Positions 53,063 to 61,442 of a stretch of DNA of 64,000 nucleotides are shown here, piece after piece. Each line of letters starts with the position of its first letter. Position 1 is the stretch's first letter. The DNA lies in contig NZ_AYMQ01000043.1 in NCBI RefSeq assembly GCF_000633355.1, positions 1-64,000 on the forward strand, written 5' to 3'. The notes under the pieces are model-generated. The model was not told the origin of the DNA. It saw nothing but the letters and a program-made list of their open reading frames with translations, and ran no database searches. The translations under genes and the position numbers were made by a program. The DNA comes from Serratia sp. H1w (GTDB lineage Bacteria > Pseudomonadota > Gammaproteobacteria > Enterobacterales > Enterobacteriaceae).

Positions 53063-53167
53063 CGTAGGGGCGCTGCATTGCTGCGCCCGTGTCAAGGTCA
53101 GACGCAGGGGGCTAATTTGTAGCACATACGGTCCCCTCTCCCTGTGGGAGAGGGTTAGGGTGAGGGG
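53063..53167. repeat. Composite repeat: family 1 + family 2 (copies E/e)
   Basis: Family 1 unit at 53063-53089 followed by a 39-bp linker and the family 2 unit at 53129-53167. The same two units in the same order and spacing recur at 56969-57071, with similar linker sequence (GTGTCAAGGTCAGACGC versus GTGTTAAGGCCAGATGC). The composite therefore behaves as one larger element. It lies between the pyr promoter and the end of the PLP-enzyme gene. Confidence 0.88.
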
Positions 53168-53178
53168 CCAGCCAATGC

Positions 53179-54420
53179 TTAGAACGCGGTGTCCAATTGT
53201 TCGATCACGTTGTAATCGTCGTCGATTAAAAACAGCGTCTTCCATTTATCAAACGTCAGGCATGGATGCGAGGTGGCAAACACCAGAATATCGCCCACCT
53301 GTACGTCGCTAACTGCTGGGCAAGTCAGCATGGCGTGCTGGTCCATGATGCCGATGGTGGTGAGACCCGTGATGTCGCTTTCTTGTGGCAGACCACGACG
53401 ATAATGGGCGATCGGCTGCGGTAAACCGGCGTCAAAGGCGGCATCACGCTTGCCAAAGTTGACGATGATACGGCCCGGTTCAGGCACGGACTGTACCAAC
53501 GCCACCAGTTCCAGCGCGGAGGTTAATTCACCTGCCAAATCGCAAGCATAGCTATCGCGAGCCAGTATGGCGTTCTGCGCTTCCTGGTAGATGCCTTGGT
53601 CGTGGGTGATATAGCAGCCTGGGCGGATCACGACCCGGCAGTTGTCCGGCAGGCTTTCGCTGCCCCAGACGTTGCATACCACGTCATACCAGGAAGAACC
53701 GGCTCCGGTCAGGATCATCTCTTCGTCGCCGAAACGTTGCTTCTGGTGTAACTCACGCAGCAAACCGGCGGCCTCACGCAGGAATTGTTCAATCTTCGGT
53801 TGGGCATCATCGCCGTGCATCACGCCTTCATACAGTTCAATACCTCTCAGGCGTAGGCCAGATAGTGTAGAGATCTCCTGTGCCAACTGCTGTGCCTGTG
53901 TCACGCTGCGGCAACCGCAACGGCCACCGGGTACGCCCAGCTCCAGCAGGATATCCAGCGTTTGGCCACGGCCACTAAAGAACTCGTCCAGCGCCAGCGC
54001 ATTGCTCAGGCTGTCAACGCAGCAATAAAACGTGGTGGACGGGTGTTGCTCCTTAAGCTCGCTAATCAACTGCATGTTGGCTTTGCCCACCAGTTGGTTG
54101 GCCATCAACACCCGTGGCAAACCGGCTTCCATCGCCACTTTGGCCTGCCAGGCCGACCCGACGCCAATCGCCCAGGCACCGTGTGCCAGCTGACGCTGGA
54201 AAATCCAGGGGGTCATGGTGGTTTTACCGTGGGGGGCCAGGGAAACGCCGCGCGCATCGGCATAGCTTTGCATCCAGGCAATGTTGTTTTCCAGGCTGGA
54301 ACGTTTGATGGCTACGGCCGGTAGACAGACGTCTTCATGCAGCAGGTTGGCGGTACCGTCTGCCGCCTGGAACATCACGGCAGCTTTATGGCTGATTAAA
54401 CCGTCGTTTTGGTATTTCAT
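53179..54420 (-). CDS. PLP-dependent D-serine dehydratase/D-threonine aldolase-like enzyme
   Basis: 413-residue fold-type III (alanine racemase-like N-terminal domain) enzyme. PLP lysine K66 is in LAPHGKTTMTP; the C-terminal domain carries the metal-binding His ... Cys of the D-serine dehydratase-like family (FATSHPCLTFDKW). The family includes D-threonine aldolases, DSD1-type D-serine dehydratases and, as I recall, D-glucosaminate dehydratases. It is divergent from an RpiR regulator and a D-aminoacylase / RidA / symporter / KDGal kinase / KDPGal aldolase operon. Dehydration of a 2-amino-2-deoxy-hexonate to a 2-keto-3-deoxy-hexonate therefore fits best; a general D-amino acid deaminase is the alternative. 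Confidence 0.85.
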   Translation of the reverse strand: MKYQNDGLISHKAAVMFQAADGTANLLHEDVCLPAVAIKRSSLENNIAWMQSYADARGVSLAPHGKTTMTPWIFQRQLAHGAWAIGVGSAWQAKVAMEAGLPRVLMANQLVGKANMQLISELKEQHPSTTFYCCVDSLSNALALDEFFSGRGQTLDILLELGVPGGRCGCRSVTQAQQLAQEISTLSGLRLRGIELYEGVMHGDDAQPKIEQFLREAAGLLRELHQKQRFGDEEMILTGAGSSWYDVVCNVWGSESLPDNCRVVIRPGCYITHDQGIYQEAQNAILARDSYACDLAGELTSALELVALVQSVPEPGRIIVNFGKRDAAFDAGLPQPIAHYRRGLPQESDITGLTTIGIMDQHAMLTCPAVSDVQVGDILVFATSHPCLTFDKWKTLFLIDDDYNVIEQLDTAF

Positions 54421-54460
54421 AACATTATCCTTGGTTGTTCTATCTTGTTTTAAATACAGG

Positions 54461-54489
54461 TATCTATAGTTAAAACTATGATTTAGATA
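54461..54489. promoter_or_regulatory. Nested inverted repeats in the RpiR/PLP-enzyme intergenic region
   Basis: ATAGTT-AA-AACTAT (54466-54479) lies inside TATCTA ... TAGATA (54461-54466, 54484-54489). They are in the 193-bp divergent region, about 45 bp upstream of the PLP-enzyme gene and 125 bp upstream of the RpiR gene. Probable operator for the RpiR-family regulator; the match to any known motif was not established. Confidence 0.4.
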
Positions 54490-54613
54490 ATTAATAAAAA
54501 TTAATATTGCGTATTTGGGTACAAAGTATCAGTTTTAGATCTGCTTTTTGTGTAGTCTTCCACTGTTTTGACAGCTTGTAAATGGCAGAATTTAACCACT
54601 ATGGGGTTGGGTC

Positions 54614-55477
54614 ATGAGTATTGAGATCGACATCATCTCGCGCATTACCGAACGATTTATCGAACTGAGCGGTACGGAAAAACGCATTGCCCAGTTCATC
54701 CTGGACGACGTAGCAGCGGTAACGGCCCTGCCGATTGCCGAGTTTGCCCGCCAAGCCGGGGTGAGCCAGGCTTCAATCACCCGCTTTGCCAAGGCCGTTG
54801 GCTGCAAAGACGTGCGTGACCTGAAGGTGAAGCTGGCTCAGTCACTGGCGGTGGGGCAGCGGTTTATTCACGAAGAGCCGGATCTGGAAGGTATTCAGGG
54901 CATTTATGAAACCATCATCAATGTGCTGAACATCAACCGCCGGGCCATCGATGAGTCTGCATTGGCCAAAGCCGTCGACTGGCTAAGCGGCGCACGCCAA
55001 ATCCTGGCGATTGGCATGGGCGGTGGTTCCACCATCTGTGCTGCGGAGGTGCAACATCGTCTGTTCCGCCTGGGGCTGCCGGTGATTGCCCAGAGCGATG
55101 GGTTGTTGGTGCGCATGATGGCCGCTGCGGTCAGTAAGAATGACGTGGTGATCGCACTTTCGCTGGGTGGGTATACCCAGGAAGTCGTAGAGAGTGCGGC
55201 GATCGCCCGGCAATACGGTGCCAAAGTGGTGGCGATTGCCCCGCCGGACACACCGTTAGCCCAGCAGGCCGATGTGCTGCTCGGCCTGGTCGTCCGGGAG
55301 AATGATTACATTTATAAACCCAGCACCTCGCGCTATGCCATGTTGGCGATGGTGGACGTGCTGGCAACAGAGTTGGCAATGGCGAATAAACGCCAATCCA
55401 GGGATCGGCTGCGGCGCATCAAACTGGCGCTAGACAGCCATCGTGGGGGGGCTAATCGGCAACCGTTAGGTGATTAG
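54614..55477 (+). CDS. MurR/RpiR-family transcriptional regulator
   Basis: 287 residues: N-terminal RpiR helix-turn-helix (about 1-80, LPIAEFARQAGVSQASITRFAKAVGC) and C-terminal SIS sugar-phosphate isomerase-fold domain (about 115-250, ILAIGMGGGSTICAAEVQHRLFRLGLPV; VVIALSLGGYTQEVVESA). SIS domains normally bind phosphorylated sugars, pointing to a sugar-acid phosphate as inducer. First gene of the catabolic operon and divergent from the PLP enzyme. Confidence 0.92.
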   Translation: MSIEIDIISRITERFIELSGTEKRIAQFILDDVAAVTALPIAEFARQAGVSQASITRFAKAVGCKDVRDLKVKLAQSLAVGQRFIHEEPDLEGIQGIYETIINVLNINRRAIDESALAKAVDWLSGARQILAIGMGGGSTICAAEVQHRLFRLGLPVIAQSDGLLVRMMAAAVSKNDVVIALSLGGYTQEVVESAAIARQYGAKVVAIAPPDTPLAQQADVLLGLVVRENDYIYKPSTSRYAMLAMVDVLATELAMANKRQSRDRLRRIKLALDSHRGGANRQPLGD

Positions 55478-55516
55478 ATCGGGTTACCCCTGCGACAACC
55501 AGAAGGGCTAAGACGC

Positions 55517-56956
55517 ATGCAGTATCAGTATTTGTTCAAGAATGTCACCGTGGTAGACGGCAGCGGCGGCCCAGAATACCGGGCAGACGTGGCGGTGCAG
55601 GGCGATCGTATTGCGGCCATTGCGCCAGCGATTAACGCTCAGGCCGAAGTGGTGATCGACGGCACTGGCCGCGTGCTGTCGCCGGGGTTTATCGATGTGC
55701 ATACCCACGATGATACCAACGTGATCCGCATACCGGAGATGCTGCCAAAAATCTCGCAGGGGGTCACTACGGTGATTGTTGGCAACTGTGGCATCAGTGC
55801 GGCAGGAGCAATGATCGGCGATCGGGTGCCAGATCCGATGAACCTGCTGGGTGAGAAAGAGCACTTTGTCTACCCTACGGTGGAAGCCTACCGGCAGAAA
55901 GTGGCCGAGGTGTGCCCGGCGGTGAACGTAGCGACGCTGGTGGGCCACACCATGCTGCGTAATAACCAGATGGCCGATCTGTATCAAGCGGCCAGCCCGC
56001 AGGAGATCAAGGGCATGCGTGCTCAACTGCGTGCGGCATTGCAGCAGGGGGCGTTGGGGTTAAGTACCGGTTTGGCCTATGCCACCGCCTTTGCCGCGCC
56101 GACCGAAGAGGTGATGGCGCTGGCGGAAGAGTTGGCCGCAGAGCAGGGGATCTATACCACCCATCTGCGTTCCGAGTTTGAACCTATTCTGGAGGCGATG
56201 GATGAAGCCTTCCGCATTGGCCGCCACGGAAAAGTGCCGGTGGTGATTTCGCACCACAAGTGTGCCGGTGCCAAAAACTGGGGCCGCACCAGGGAAACGC
56301 TGAAGCTGTTTGACCAGGTGCGTCAGAGCCAGGATGTTTCCTGCGACTGCTATCCCTATTCGGCCAGCTCATCGACGCTGGATATGAAACAGATCACCGA
56401 TGAGTTCGCGATCAATATCACCTGGTCAGAACCGCATCCGGAAATGGCGGGTAAGTCGTTACAGGAGATCGCCCAACTGTGGCAGACGGATATCCACAGC
56501 GCGGGTAAACGCCTGATGCCAGCCGGAGCGATTTACTACAACATGGACGAGCAGGACGTGCGGCGGGTGCTGAGCTACCCGGTGACCATGGTAGGCTCTG
56601 ATGGTTTACCCAACGATCCGATGCCGCATCCCCGTCTGTGGGGCGCTTTTCCACGAGTGTTAGGGTATTACTGCCGTGAGCAGGGGCTGTTCCCGTTAAC
56701 GGTAGCGGTGCACAAGATGAGCGGCATGTCGGCGGCGCGTTACCAATTGCCGCAACGCGGCTTGATCAAGGAAGGGTATTTCGCCGATCTGGTGTTGTTT
56801 GATGCGGATACAGTGAAAGACAGTGCGACGTTCAGCCAACCGCAGCAGCCCGCCGAGGGGATTGAGGCGGTGTGGGTAAACGGCGTGAAAAGCTATGAGC
56901 AGCAGGCCGTAACGGGCCAGCGCGCCGGGCGGTTTATCTGCCGCCAGGGTAAATAG
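55517..56956 (+). CDS. D-aminoacylase family amidohydrolase
   Basis: 479 residues, the typical length for N-acyl-D-amino-acid deacylases. Metal site H62-T-H64-D-D, bridging Cys91 (VGNCGIS), then SHHKCAG, GSDGLPNDPMPHPR and the C-terminal ADLVLFD. It removes the acyl group from N-acyl-D-amino acids. In this operon the likely substrate is an N-acetyl-hexosaminic acid (N-acetyl-D-glucosaminate or galactosaminate), because the C2 stereocentre has D-amino-acid-like geometry and the neighbours process a 2-keto-3-deoxy-hexonate. That assignment is inference. Confidence 0.88.
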   Translation: MQYQYLFKNVTVVDGSGGPEYRADVAVQGDRIAAIAPAINAQAEVVIDGTGRVLSPGFIDVHTHDDTNVIRIPEMLPKISQGVTTVIVGNCGISAAGAMIGDRVPDPMNLLGEKEHFVYPTVEAYRQKVAEVCPAVNVATLVGHTMLRNNQMADLYQAASPQEIKGMRAQLRAALQQGALGLSTGLAYATAFAAPTEEVMALAEELAAEQGIYTTHLRSEFEPILEAMDEAFRIGRHGKVPVVISHHKCAGAKNWGRTRETLKLFDQVRQSQDVSCDCYPYSASSSTLDMKQITDEFAINITWSEPHPEMAGKSLQEIAQLWQTDIHSAGKRLMPAGAIYYNMDEQDVRRVLSYPVTMVGSDGLPNDPMPHPRLWGAFPRVLGYYCREQGLFPLTVAVHKMSGMSAARYQLPQRGLIKEGYFADLVLFDADTVKDSATFSQPQQPAEGIEAVWVNGVKSYEQQAVTGQRAGRFICRQGK

Positions 56957-56968
56957 CGTCCCCCCTCA

Positions 56969-57071
56969 CGTAGGGGCGCTGCATGCTGCGCCTGTGTTAA
57001 GGCCAGATGCGGGAGTAAAATTGTGGCACATTCGGTCCCCTCTCCCTTTGGGAGAGGGCTAGGGTGAGGGG
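56969..57071. repeat. Composite repeat: family 1 + family 2 (copies F/f)
   Basis: Family 1 unit 56969-56992 and family 2 unit 57033-57071, with a linker closely related to that of the composite at 53063-53167. It lies between the deacylase gene and the RidA-family gene, inside the presumed operon, where it could separate expression of proximal and distal genes. Confidence 0.88.
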
Positions 57072-57115
57072 GATAGCGGCACCAGCCCCATCATAAGAAT
57101 CAGTAAGGAGAACAC

Positions 57116-57514
57116 ATGACGATTAAACGCTACGGCGCAGCAGGCGCTACCGGCACTGGCGGGCAACATCTGCCCTTTTCCCGCGCGGTAGAAGCCGGTG
57201 GTTGGCTGTATATTTCCGGCCAGACGCCGATGACCAACGGTGAAGTGGTTGAAGGTGGCATTGTCGAGCAGTCACGCTTGGCGATCCAAAATTGCCTGGA
57301 TATCATGAGCGAAGCCGGTTATGCGCTGAAAGACGTGGTACACGTCAAAGTGATCCTGACCGACGCACGTTATTTCCAGTCATTTAATAAAGTCTTCAGC
57401 GAATTCTTTGCCGAGCATCCACCGGCACGCATTTGTGCCGTCGCCGATTTGGTGGTGGATTGTAAAGTTGAAGTCGATATTACCTGTTATAACGCTGCAC
57501 GCATTAATAAATAA
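57116..57514 (+). CDS. RidA-family protein (imine/enamine deaminase paralogue)
   Basis: 132 residues, distinct from the ridA at 50807-51193 but keeping the catalytic arginine (R105, PPARICAVADL). Preceded by AAGGAG. RidA paralogues in operons usually work with a PLP dehydratase encoded nearby, hydrolysing the imine it releases; here the PLP enzyme at 53179-54420 is the obvious partner. Confidence 0.9.
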   Translation: MTIKRYGAAGATGTGGQHLPFSRAVEAGGWLYISGQTPMTNGEVVEGGIVEQSRLAIQNCLDIMSEAGYALKDVVHVKVILTDARYFQSFNKVFSEFFAEHPPARICAVADLVVDCKVEVDITCYNAARINK

Positions 57515-57537
57515 CAACATTTCTAAAATATAAATAT

Positions 57538-57588
57538 AGGGGTGGTTTTTACCACCCTTAACAATAATCATCTGATTTATTTCAGATG
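57538..57588 (+). terminator. Two hairpins between the RidA-family and symporter genes
   Basis: GGGTGGT-TTTT-ACCACCC (57540-57557, extendable by two pairs) and CATCTGA / TCAGATG (57569-57588). Neither has a strong U-run after it, so partial termination or mRNA stabilisation is likelier than full stop; the 133-bp gap may hold a secondary promoter for the symporter. Confidence 0.5.
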
Positions 57589-57647
57589 AGGCACGCTATT
57601 TCTTTATCTTTATTTCACCAGTATCCTACACTGACAGGATGTGAGCG

Positions 57648-59144
57648 ATGAATAATTTATCTTTCCTTATATGGTTTGCCGTATATGCCCTCGCCATGAT
57701 AATTCTTGGCTGGTATGTTTCACGTCACCAAAAGAATGGTGATGATTTCCTGCTGGGTGGCCGCTCTTTGCCGATGTTCCTGACGCTGGGTTCCACGGTC
57801 GGGACCATGGTTGGCACCGGCTCAAGCGTGGGTGCGGTAGGCTTCGGCTATCTGAATGGTTGGGCCGGCATGCTCTTCGGCATTGGTGGTGCGATTGGCA
57901 TTTTATTGGTGGCCTGGCTGTTTGCACCGGTCAGAAAAATGCGTTTCATGACCATGAGCGAAGAGATCTCTTATTATACCGGCGGCAGTAAAATCGTTAA
58001 AAACGTCGTGGCTTTGCTGATATTTGTTGCCTCCATCGGTTGGCTCGGGGCACATATTTTAGGAGGCGGGTTATATTTGGCTTGGGCGAGTGGTATTGAT
58101 ATTAACGTCGCTAAAGTGATTATTGCTCTGGCCTTTGTGGTTTACGTCGGGATCGGCGGCTACTCTGCCGTGGTGTGGATCGATACCATACAGTCGATTG
58201 TGTTATTCCTCGGCTTTATTTTAATGGCCGTGTTGGCGGTACAGCACGTCGGCGGTTGGGAAAATATCAAGCAAGCGGTGGATCCGGCGGCACAAAGCCT
58301 GTTTGCCATCGATAAGCTGGGCATACTGCCTGCATTCTCCCTGGCCCTGGTGATCGGCGTGGGCGTGTTAGCAACGCCTTCCTATCGTCAGCGTATCTAC
58401 TCGGCCAAGACCGTTTCATCGGTGCGACAGTCATTTACCATTACCGGCATCCTGTATCTGTTCTTCTCCTTCCTGCCAGCCATTATCGGCATGGCGGTCT
58501 GGACGATGAACCCGAATCTGGAAAACAGCGGCTTTGCCTTCCTGTTTGGTACCCAGGTGCTGCCACACGTGATTGCCATGGCGATCCTGGTGGCGGGCAT
58601 GTCGGCAAATATGTCGTCCGGCAGCTCCGACGCTATTGCCGGTGTCTCTATTATCCTGCGCGATCTCTATACGTTATTTACCGGACGTATGCCGGAAGAG
58701 CAGCACGCCATCCGTCTTTCGCGCATCTTCCTGGTGTTGGTGATCGCCCTGGCGCTGGTCTTTGCCCTGACCTCCAACGACATCATTGGCTATATCACCA
58801 AGATGATCTCGATGATCATGTCCGGACTGTTTATCTGCTCGATCCTCGGGCGTTTCTGGCATCGCTTTAACTGGCAGGGGGCCATCGCCGCGCTGATTGG
58901 CGGGGCGGCCACCTCGATGGCAGTGCTGATGAACAGCAGCTGGCTGGCCTTCTGGGGCAACCCTTGCTTCCCATCCGTGATGTTCAGCCTGCTGGCTGCC
59001 GTTGTGGTCACGCTGCTGACACCGGCCAACCAGATGAGCCGTGAAGAAGCGCTGGATATGATCACCCGTGAGCGGGAAAACCGCCCGATCATCAAGGTGC
59101 CATTGGGTAAAAAAGCGGGGGTTACGGCGACACGAGACTGCTGA
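57648..59144 (+). CDS. Sodium:solute symporter (SSS family)
   Basis: 498-residue polytopic carrier with about 13 membrane segments; SSS signatures include FLLGGRSLPMFLTLGSTVGTMVGTG near the N-terminus and a G-rich GVGVLATPSYRQRIYSAKT core, with SSGSSDAIAGVSIILRDLY. No separate binding protein is present. From context it imports the substrate of the deacylase, an N-acetylated amino-sugar acid or N-acyl-D-amino acid. Confidence 0.9.
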   Translation: MNNLSFLIWFAVYALAMIILGWYVSRHQKNGDDFLLGGRSLPMFLTLGSTVGTMVGTGSSVGAVGFGYLNGWAGMLFGIGGAIGILLVAWLFAPVRKMRFMTMSEEISYYTGGSKIVKNVVALLIFVASIGWLGAHILGGGLYLAWASGIDINVAKVIIALAFVVYVGIGGYSAVVWIDTIQSIVLFLGFILMAVLAVQHVGGWENIKQAVDPAAQSLFAIDKLGILPAFSLALVIGVGVLATPSYRQRIYSAKTVSSVRQSFTITGILYLFFSFLPAIIGMAVWTMNPNLENSGFAFLFGTQVLPHVIAMAILVAGMSANMSSGSSDAIAGVSIILRDLYTLFTGRMPEEQHAIRLSRIFLVLVIALALVFALTSNDIIGYITKMISMIMSGLFICSILGRFWHRFNWQGAIAALIGGAATSMAVLMNSSWLAFWGNPCFPSVMFSLLAAVVVTLLTPANQMSREEALDMITRERENRPIIKVPLGKKAGVTATRDC

Positions 59145-59151
59145 TTTGCTA

Positions 59152-59178
59152 CGTAGGGGGCGTAGCATGCTGCGCCCA
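59152..59178. repeat. REP-like palindromic repeat, family 1 (copy G)
   Basis: CGTAGGGGGCG-tagcatgc-TGCGCCCA, a slightly diverged copy between the symporter and the kinase genes, 36 bp before the kinase start. Confidence 0.8.
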
Positions 59179-59213
59179 GTTGTTACCCGTAATTCCTGCA
59201 TCAGAGGTAAGAC

Positions 59214-60128
59214 ATGAAGGCCGATTATATCGCCGTTGATTGGGGCCCCAGCCAGCTACGGGCCTGGCGGATAGAAAGCGGAGAGTGCACGGCACAGCAG
59301 AGCGCTCCGCAAGGGATCAAGTTTGTGGGTTCCGGGCAGCATGAAGCGGTATTGAGAACGTTGTTAGCGCCCTGGTGGCAATGGATGGTGGCTGAGCAGG
59401 TGCCAGTATTGATGGCGGGGATGATTGGCAGCGATAGTGGTTGGTTGGACAGCGGCTATCAGGCCTTGCCGCTGGAGGTGAGTGCGATTGCCCAGGGATG
59501 TATTCCCGTGCCTACCTCATTGCCGATCCAGCTGTGGCTAAGGCCTGGCCTGGCATTGCGCCGCAAGGATCGGGCGAATGTGATGCGTGGCGAAGAGGTA
59601 CAGCTGCTGGGCGCTCTGGCGTGCCTGCAAGCGGATATCTATCTGTTCCCAGGTACCCATAGCAAATGGGTAAAGCCAGTGCGTAAAGCGGATGAAGTCA
59701 CGATTGAAAGCTTTACCACGGCGATGACCGGCGAACTTTATCAACTGTTGTTGCAGCACAGCCTGTTAGGTAAAGGGCTGCCTGGCGAGGGGGCGTTCGA
59801 CCAGCCAGCGTTTACTCGCGGTGTGGAAGAGGCGCTGCAAAGCGACGAAGGGCTGATTAACCGCCTGTTCTACGCCCGTTCGCGTCGGCTGCTGGGCTTC
59901 ATGCCGCCGGAGGCGGTGGCTTCGTGGCTATCGGGGGCGCTGATTGGTGAAGAACTGGCACAACTGGCTCGCCGCTGGCCAACCAGCAACACACTGGCGC
60001 TGGTGGGGGATGCCCCGCTGACCGGTCATTACCTTACCGCCTGCCAATTGGCGGGGTGGCAGGCAACGGTACTTGATGCACAGACTGCGATGTTGAACGG
60101 GTTCAGGAGGATTTATGCAGCCTTGTAA
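59214..60128 (+). CDS. dgoK: 2-dehydro-3-deoxygalactonokinase (DgoK family)
   Basis: 304-residue sugar-acid kinase phosphorylating 2-keto-3-deoxy-galactonate (KDGal) at O6. Family landmarks: N-terminal ADYIAVDWGPSQLRAWRI, AGMIGSDSGW, the ATP region FPGTHSKWVKP and SFTTAMTGELYQLL. GAGG precedes the start. Overlaps the aldolase gene by 14 bp, indicating coupling. KDGal and KDG differ only at C4, so activity on KDG cannot be excluded. Confidence 0.92.
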   Translation: MKADYIAVDWGPSQLRAWRIESGECTAQQSAPQGIKFVGSGQHEAVLRTLLAPWWQWMVAEQVPVLMAGMIGSDSGWLDSGYQALPLEVSAIAQGCIPVPTSLPIQLWLRPGLALRRKDRANVMRGEEVQLLGALACLQADIYLFPGTHSKWVKPVRKADEVTIESFTTAMTGELYQLLLQHSLLGKGLPGEGAFDQPAFTRGVEEALQSDEGLINRLFYARSRRLLGFMPPEAVASWLSGALIGEELAQLARRWPTSNTLALVGDAPLTGHYLTACQLAGWQATVLDAQTAMLNGFRRIYAAL

Positions 60129-60729
60129 ATTGCCGCTGGTGGCGATACTGCGCGGGATCACCCCGGAAGAGGTGCTGGAACATGCCCGCAACCTGCTGGC
60201 AGCCGGGTTCGAGATGATTGAAGTGCCGACCAACTCGCCGCGTTGGTTGGAAAGCGTGGAGTTATTACAACAGCATTATGGCAGCCAGGCCCATATCGGG
60301 GCCGGAACGGTGATTGATGACAAGAAGCTGGACCAGCTAATCGCCAGCGGTGCGCCGCTGATGGTGACGCCGAACACCAACCCAGCGCTGATCCGCCGTG
60401 CCAAAGCGGCCGGATTAATCACCTGCATCGGGGCCATGACGCCCAGCGAAGCGTTCGCCGCCTTGCAGGCTGGGGCGGATATTGTGAAAGTGTTCCCTGC
60501 CGCCATTATGGGGGCAGACTATGTGCGCGCATTGGTGAGCGTGCTGCCGAAAACCACCCAGTTGTATGCGGTGGGCGGTATCACCCCGGATAACCTGGCC
60601 GAGTATCTGGCGGCGGGTTATCAAGGGGCGGGGTTGGGATCGGATCTGTATCGGGCAGGCCAAACGGCAGAGGTTACTCTGCGTCAGGCGCAGCGTTTTG
60701 CCGCCGCCTGGCATGCCGCTACGGCTTAA
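60115..60729 (+). CDS. dgoA: 2-dehydro-3-deoxy-6-phosphogalactonate aldolase (DgoA family)
   Basis: Class I aldolase splitting KDPGal (or KDPG) into pyruvate and glyceraldehyde 3-phosphate. 204 residues; Schiff-base Lys125 (ADIVKVFPAA), Glu in MIEVPTNSP, and GAGTVIDDKKLD. Last enzyme of the operon. Its TAA shares a TTAA with the stop of the convergent ABC transporter gene. No lyase/dehydratase (dgoD) or galactonate permease is present, so this is not a standard D-galactonate operon. Confidence 0.93.
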   Translation: MQPCKLPLVAILRGITPEEVLEHARNLLAAGFEMIEVPTNSPRWLESVELLQQHYGSQAHIGAGTVIDDKKLDQLIASGAPLMVTPNTNPALIRRAKAAGLITCIGAMTPSEAFAALQAGADIVKVFPAAIMGADYVRALVSVLPKTTQLYAVGGITPDNLAEYLAAGYQGAGLGSDLYRAGQTAEVTLRQAQRFAAAWHAATA

Positions 60730-61442
60730 TCCTGCATATGCTCACCGGTCTGCAAGGCAGCCCGGTCATAATGCTGTACGATGTGGCCGCTCGCCATCAG
60801 GGCGGCCCGTTCGGACATATGGGCAATCACATCGCCATCGTGGCTGACCAGCAGGTAGGTCATACCATGCTCGCGCTTAAGATGGTTAAGCAGGTTGAGG
60901 ATCTCTGCCTGCACCGACATATCCAGCGCCGAGGTAGGTTCATCCAACAGCAGCAACTTGGGTCGCAATAGCAGTGCACGGGCAATGGCAACGCGCTGGC
61001 GCTGCACGCCGGACAACTGATGGGGATAACGCTGCGCCGTAGCTGCATTAAGCCCGACCTGCCGCAAGGCTTCTTCGATCCGCGCCGGAATGTGTTTTTC
61101 ACCGTGGATCTTCAACGGTTCACCCAGCGTGCGGGCAATCTGATGCTGTGGATGTAACGAAGCGTAGGGATCTTGGAATACCATCTGCACCTCGCGGCGT
61201 AATTGGCCGGTAAAGCGCTGCATCGGTTGCAGAGGTTGGCCAAGCAGTCGTATCTCACCGCGCCATTCGCGCTGCAAACCGGCCAGCACGCGCAGCACGG
61301 TGGATTTACCACAGCCGGAAGCGCCAATCAGGCTGAAGGTTTCCCCCGCCTCGACGCCAAAGCTCACCGACTCCACGGCAATCTTATGGCCGTTCCCCTG
61401 CGGAAAACTGACCTGTAAGTTTTCAATCTCAATCAGTGCCAT
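60726..61442 (-). CDS. Peptide/nickel-type ABC transporter ATP-binding protein (DppF/OppF-like)
   Basis: 238 residues from MALIEIENLQVSF (61442; GGGGTG upstream). Walker A GASGCGKST, signature LSGVQRQRVAIARAL (SGVQ in place of the more common SGGQ), Walker B LLLLDEPTSALDMSVQ. Second ATPase of a Dpp/Opp-type importer; overlaps the preceding ATPase gene by 14 bp. Substrate unknown. Confidence 0.92.
   Translation of the reverse strand: MALIEIENLQVSFPQGNGHKIAVESVSFGVEAGETFSLIGASGCGKSTVLRVLAGLQREWRGEIRLLGQPLQPMQRFTGQLRREVQMVFQDPYASLHPQHQIARTLGEPLKIHGEKHIPARIEEALRQVGLNAATAQRYPHQLSGVQRQRVAIARALLLRPKLLLLDEPTSALDMSVQAEILNLLNHLKREHGMTYLLVSHDGDVIAHMSERAALMASGHIVQHYDRAALQTGEHMQD

Noticed and set aside
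59214-60729. Standard D-galactonate (dgo) operon
   Set aside because: dgoK and dgoA are present, but there is no galactonate dehydratase, DgoT permease or DgoR. The partners (deacylase, PLP enzyme, RidA, SSS carrier) point to a nitrogen-containing sugar acid.
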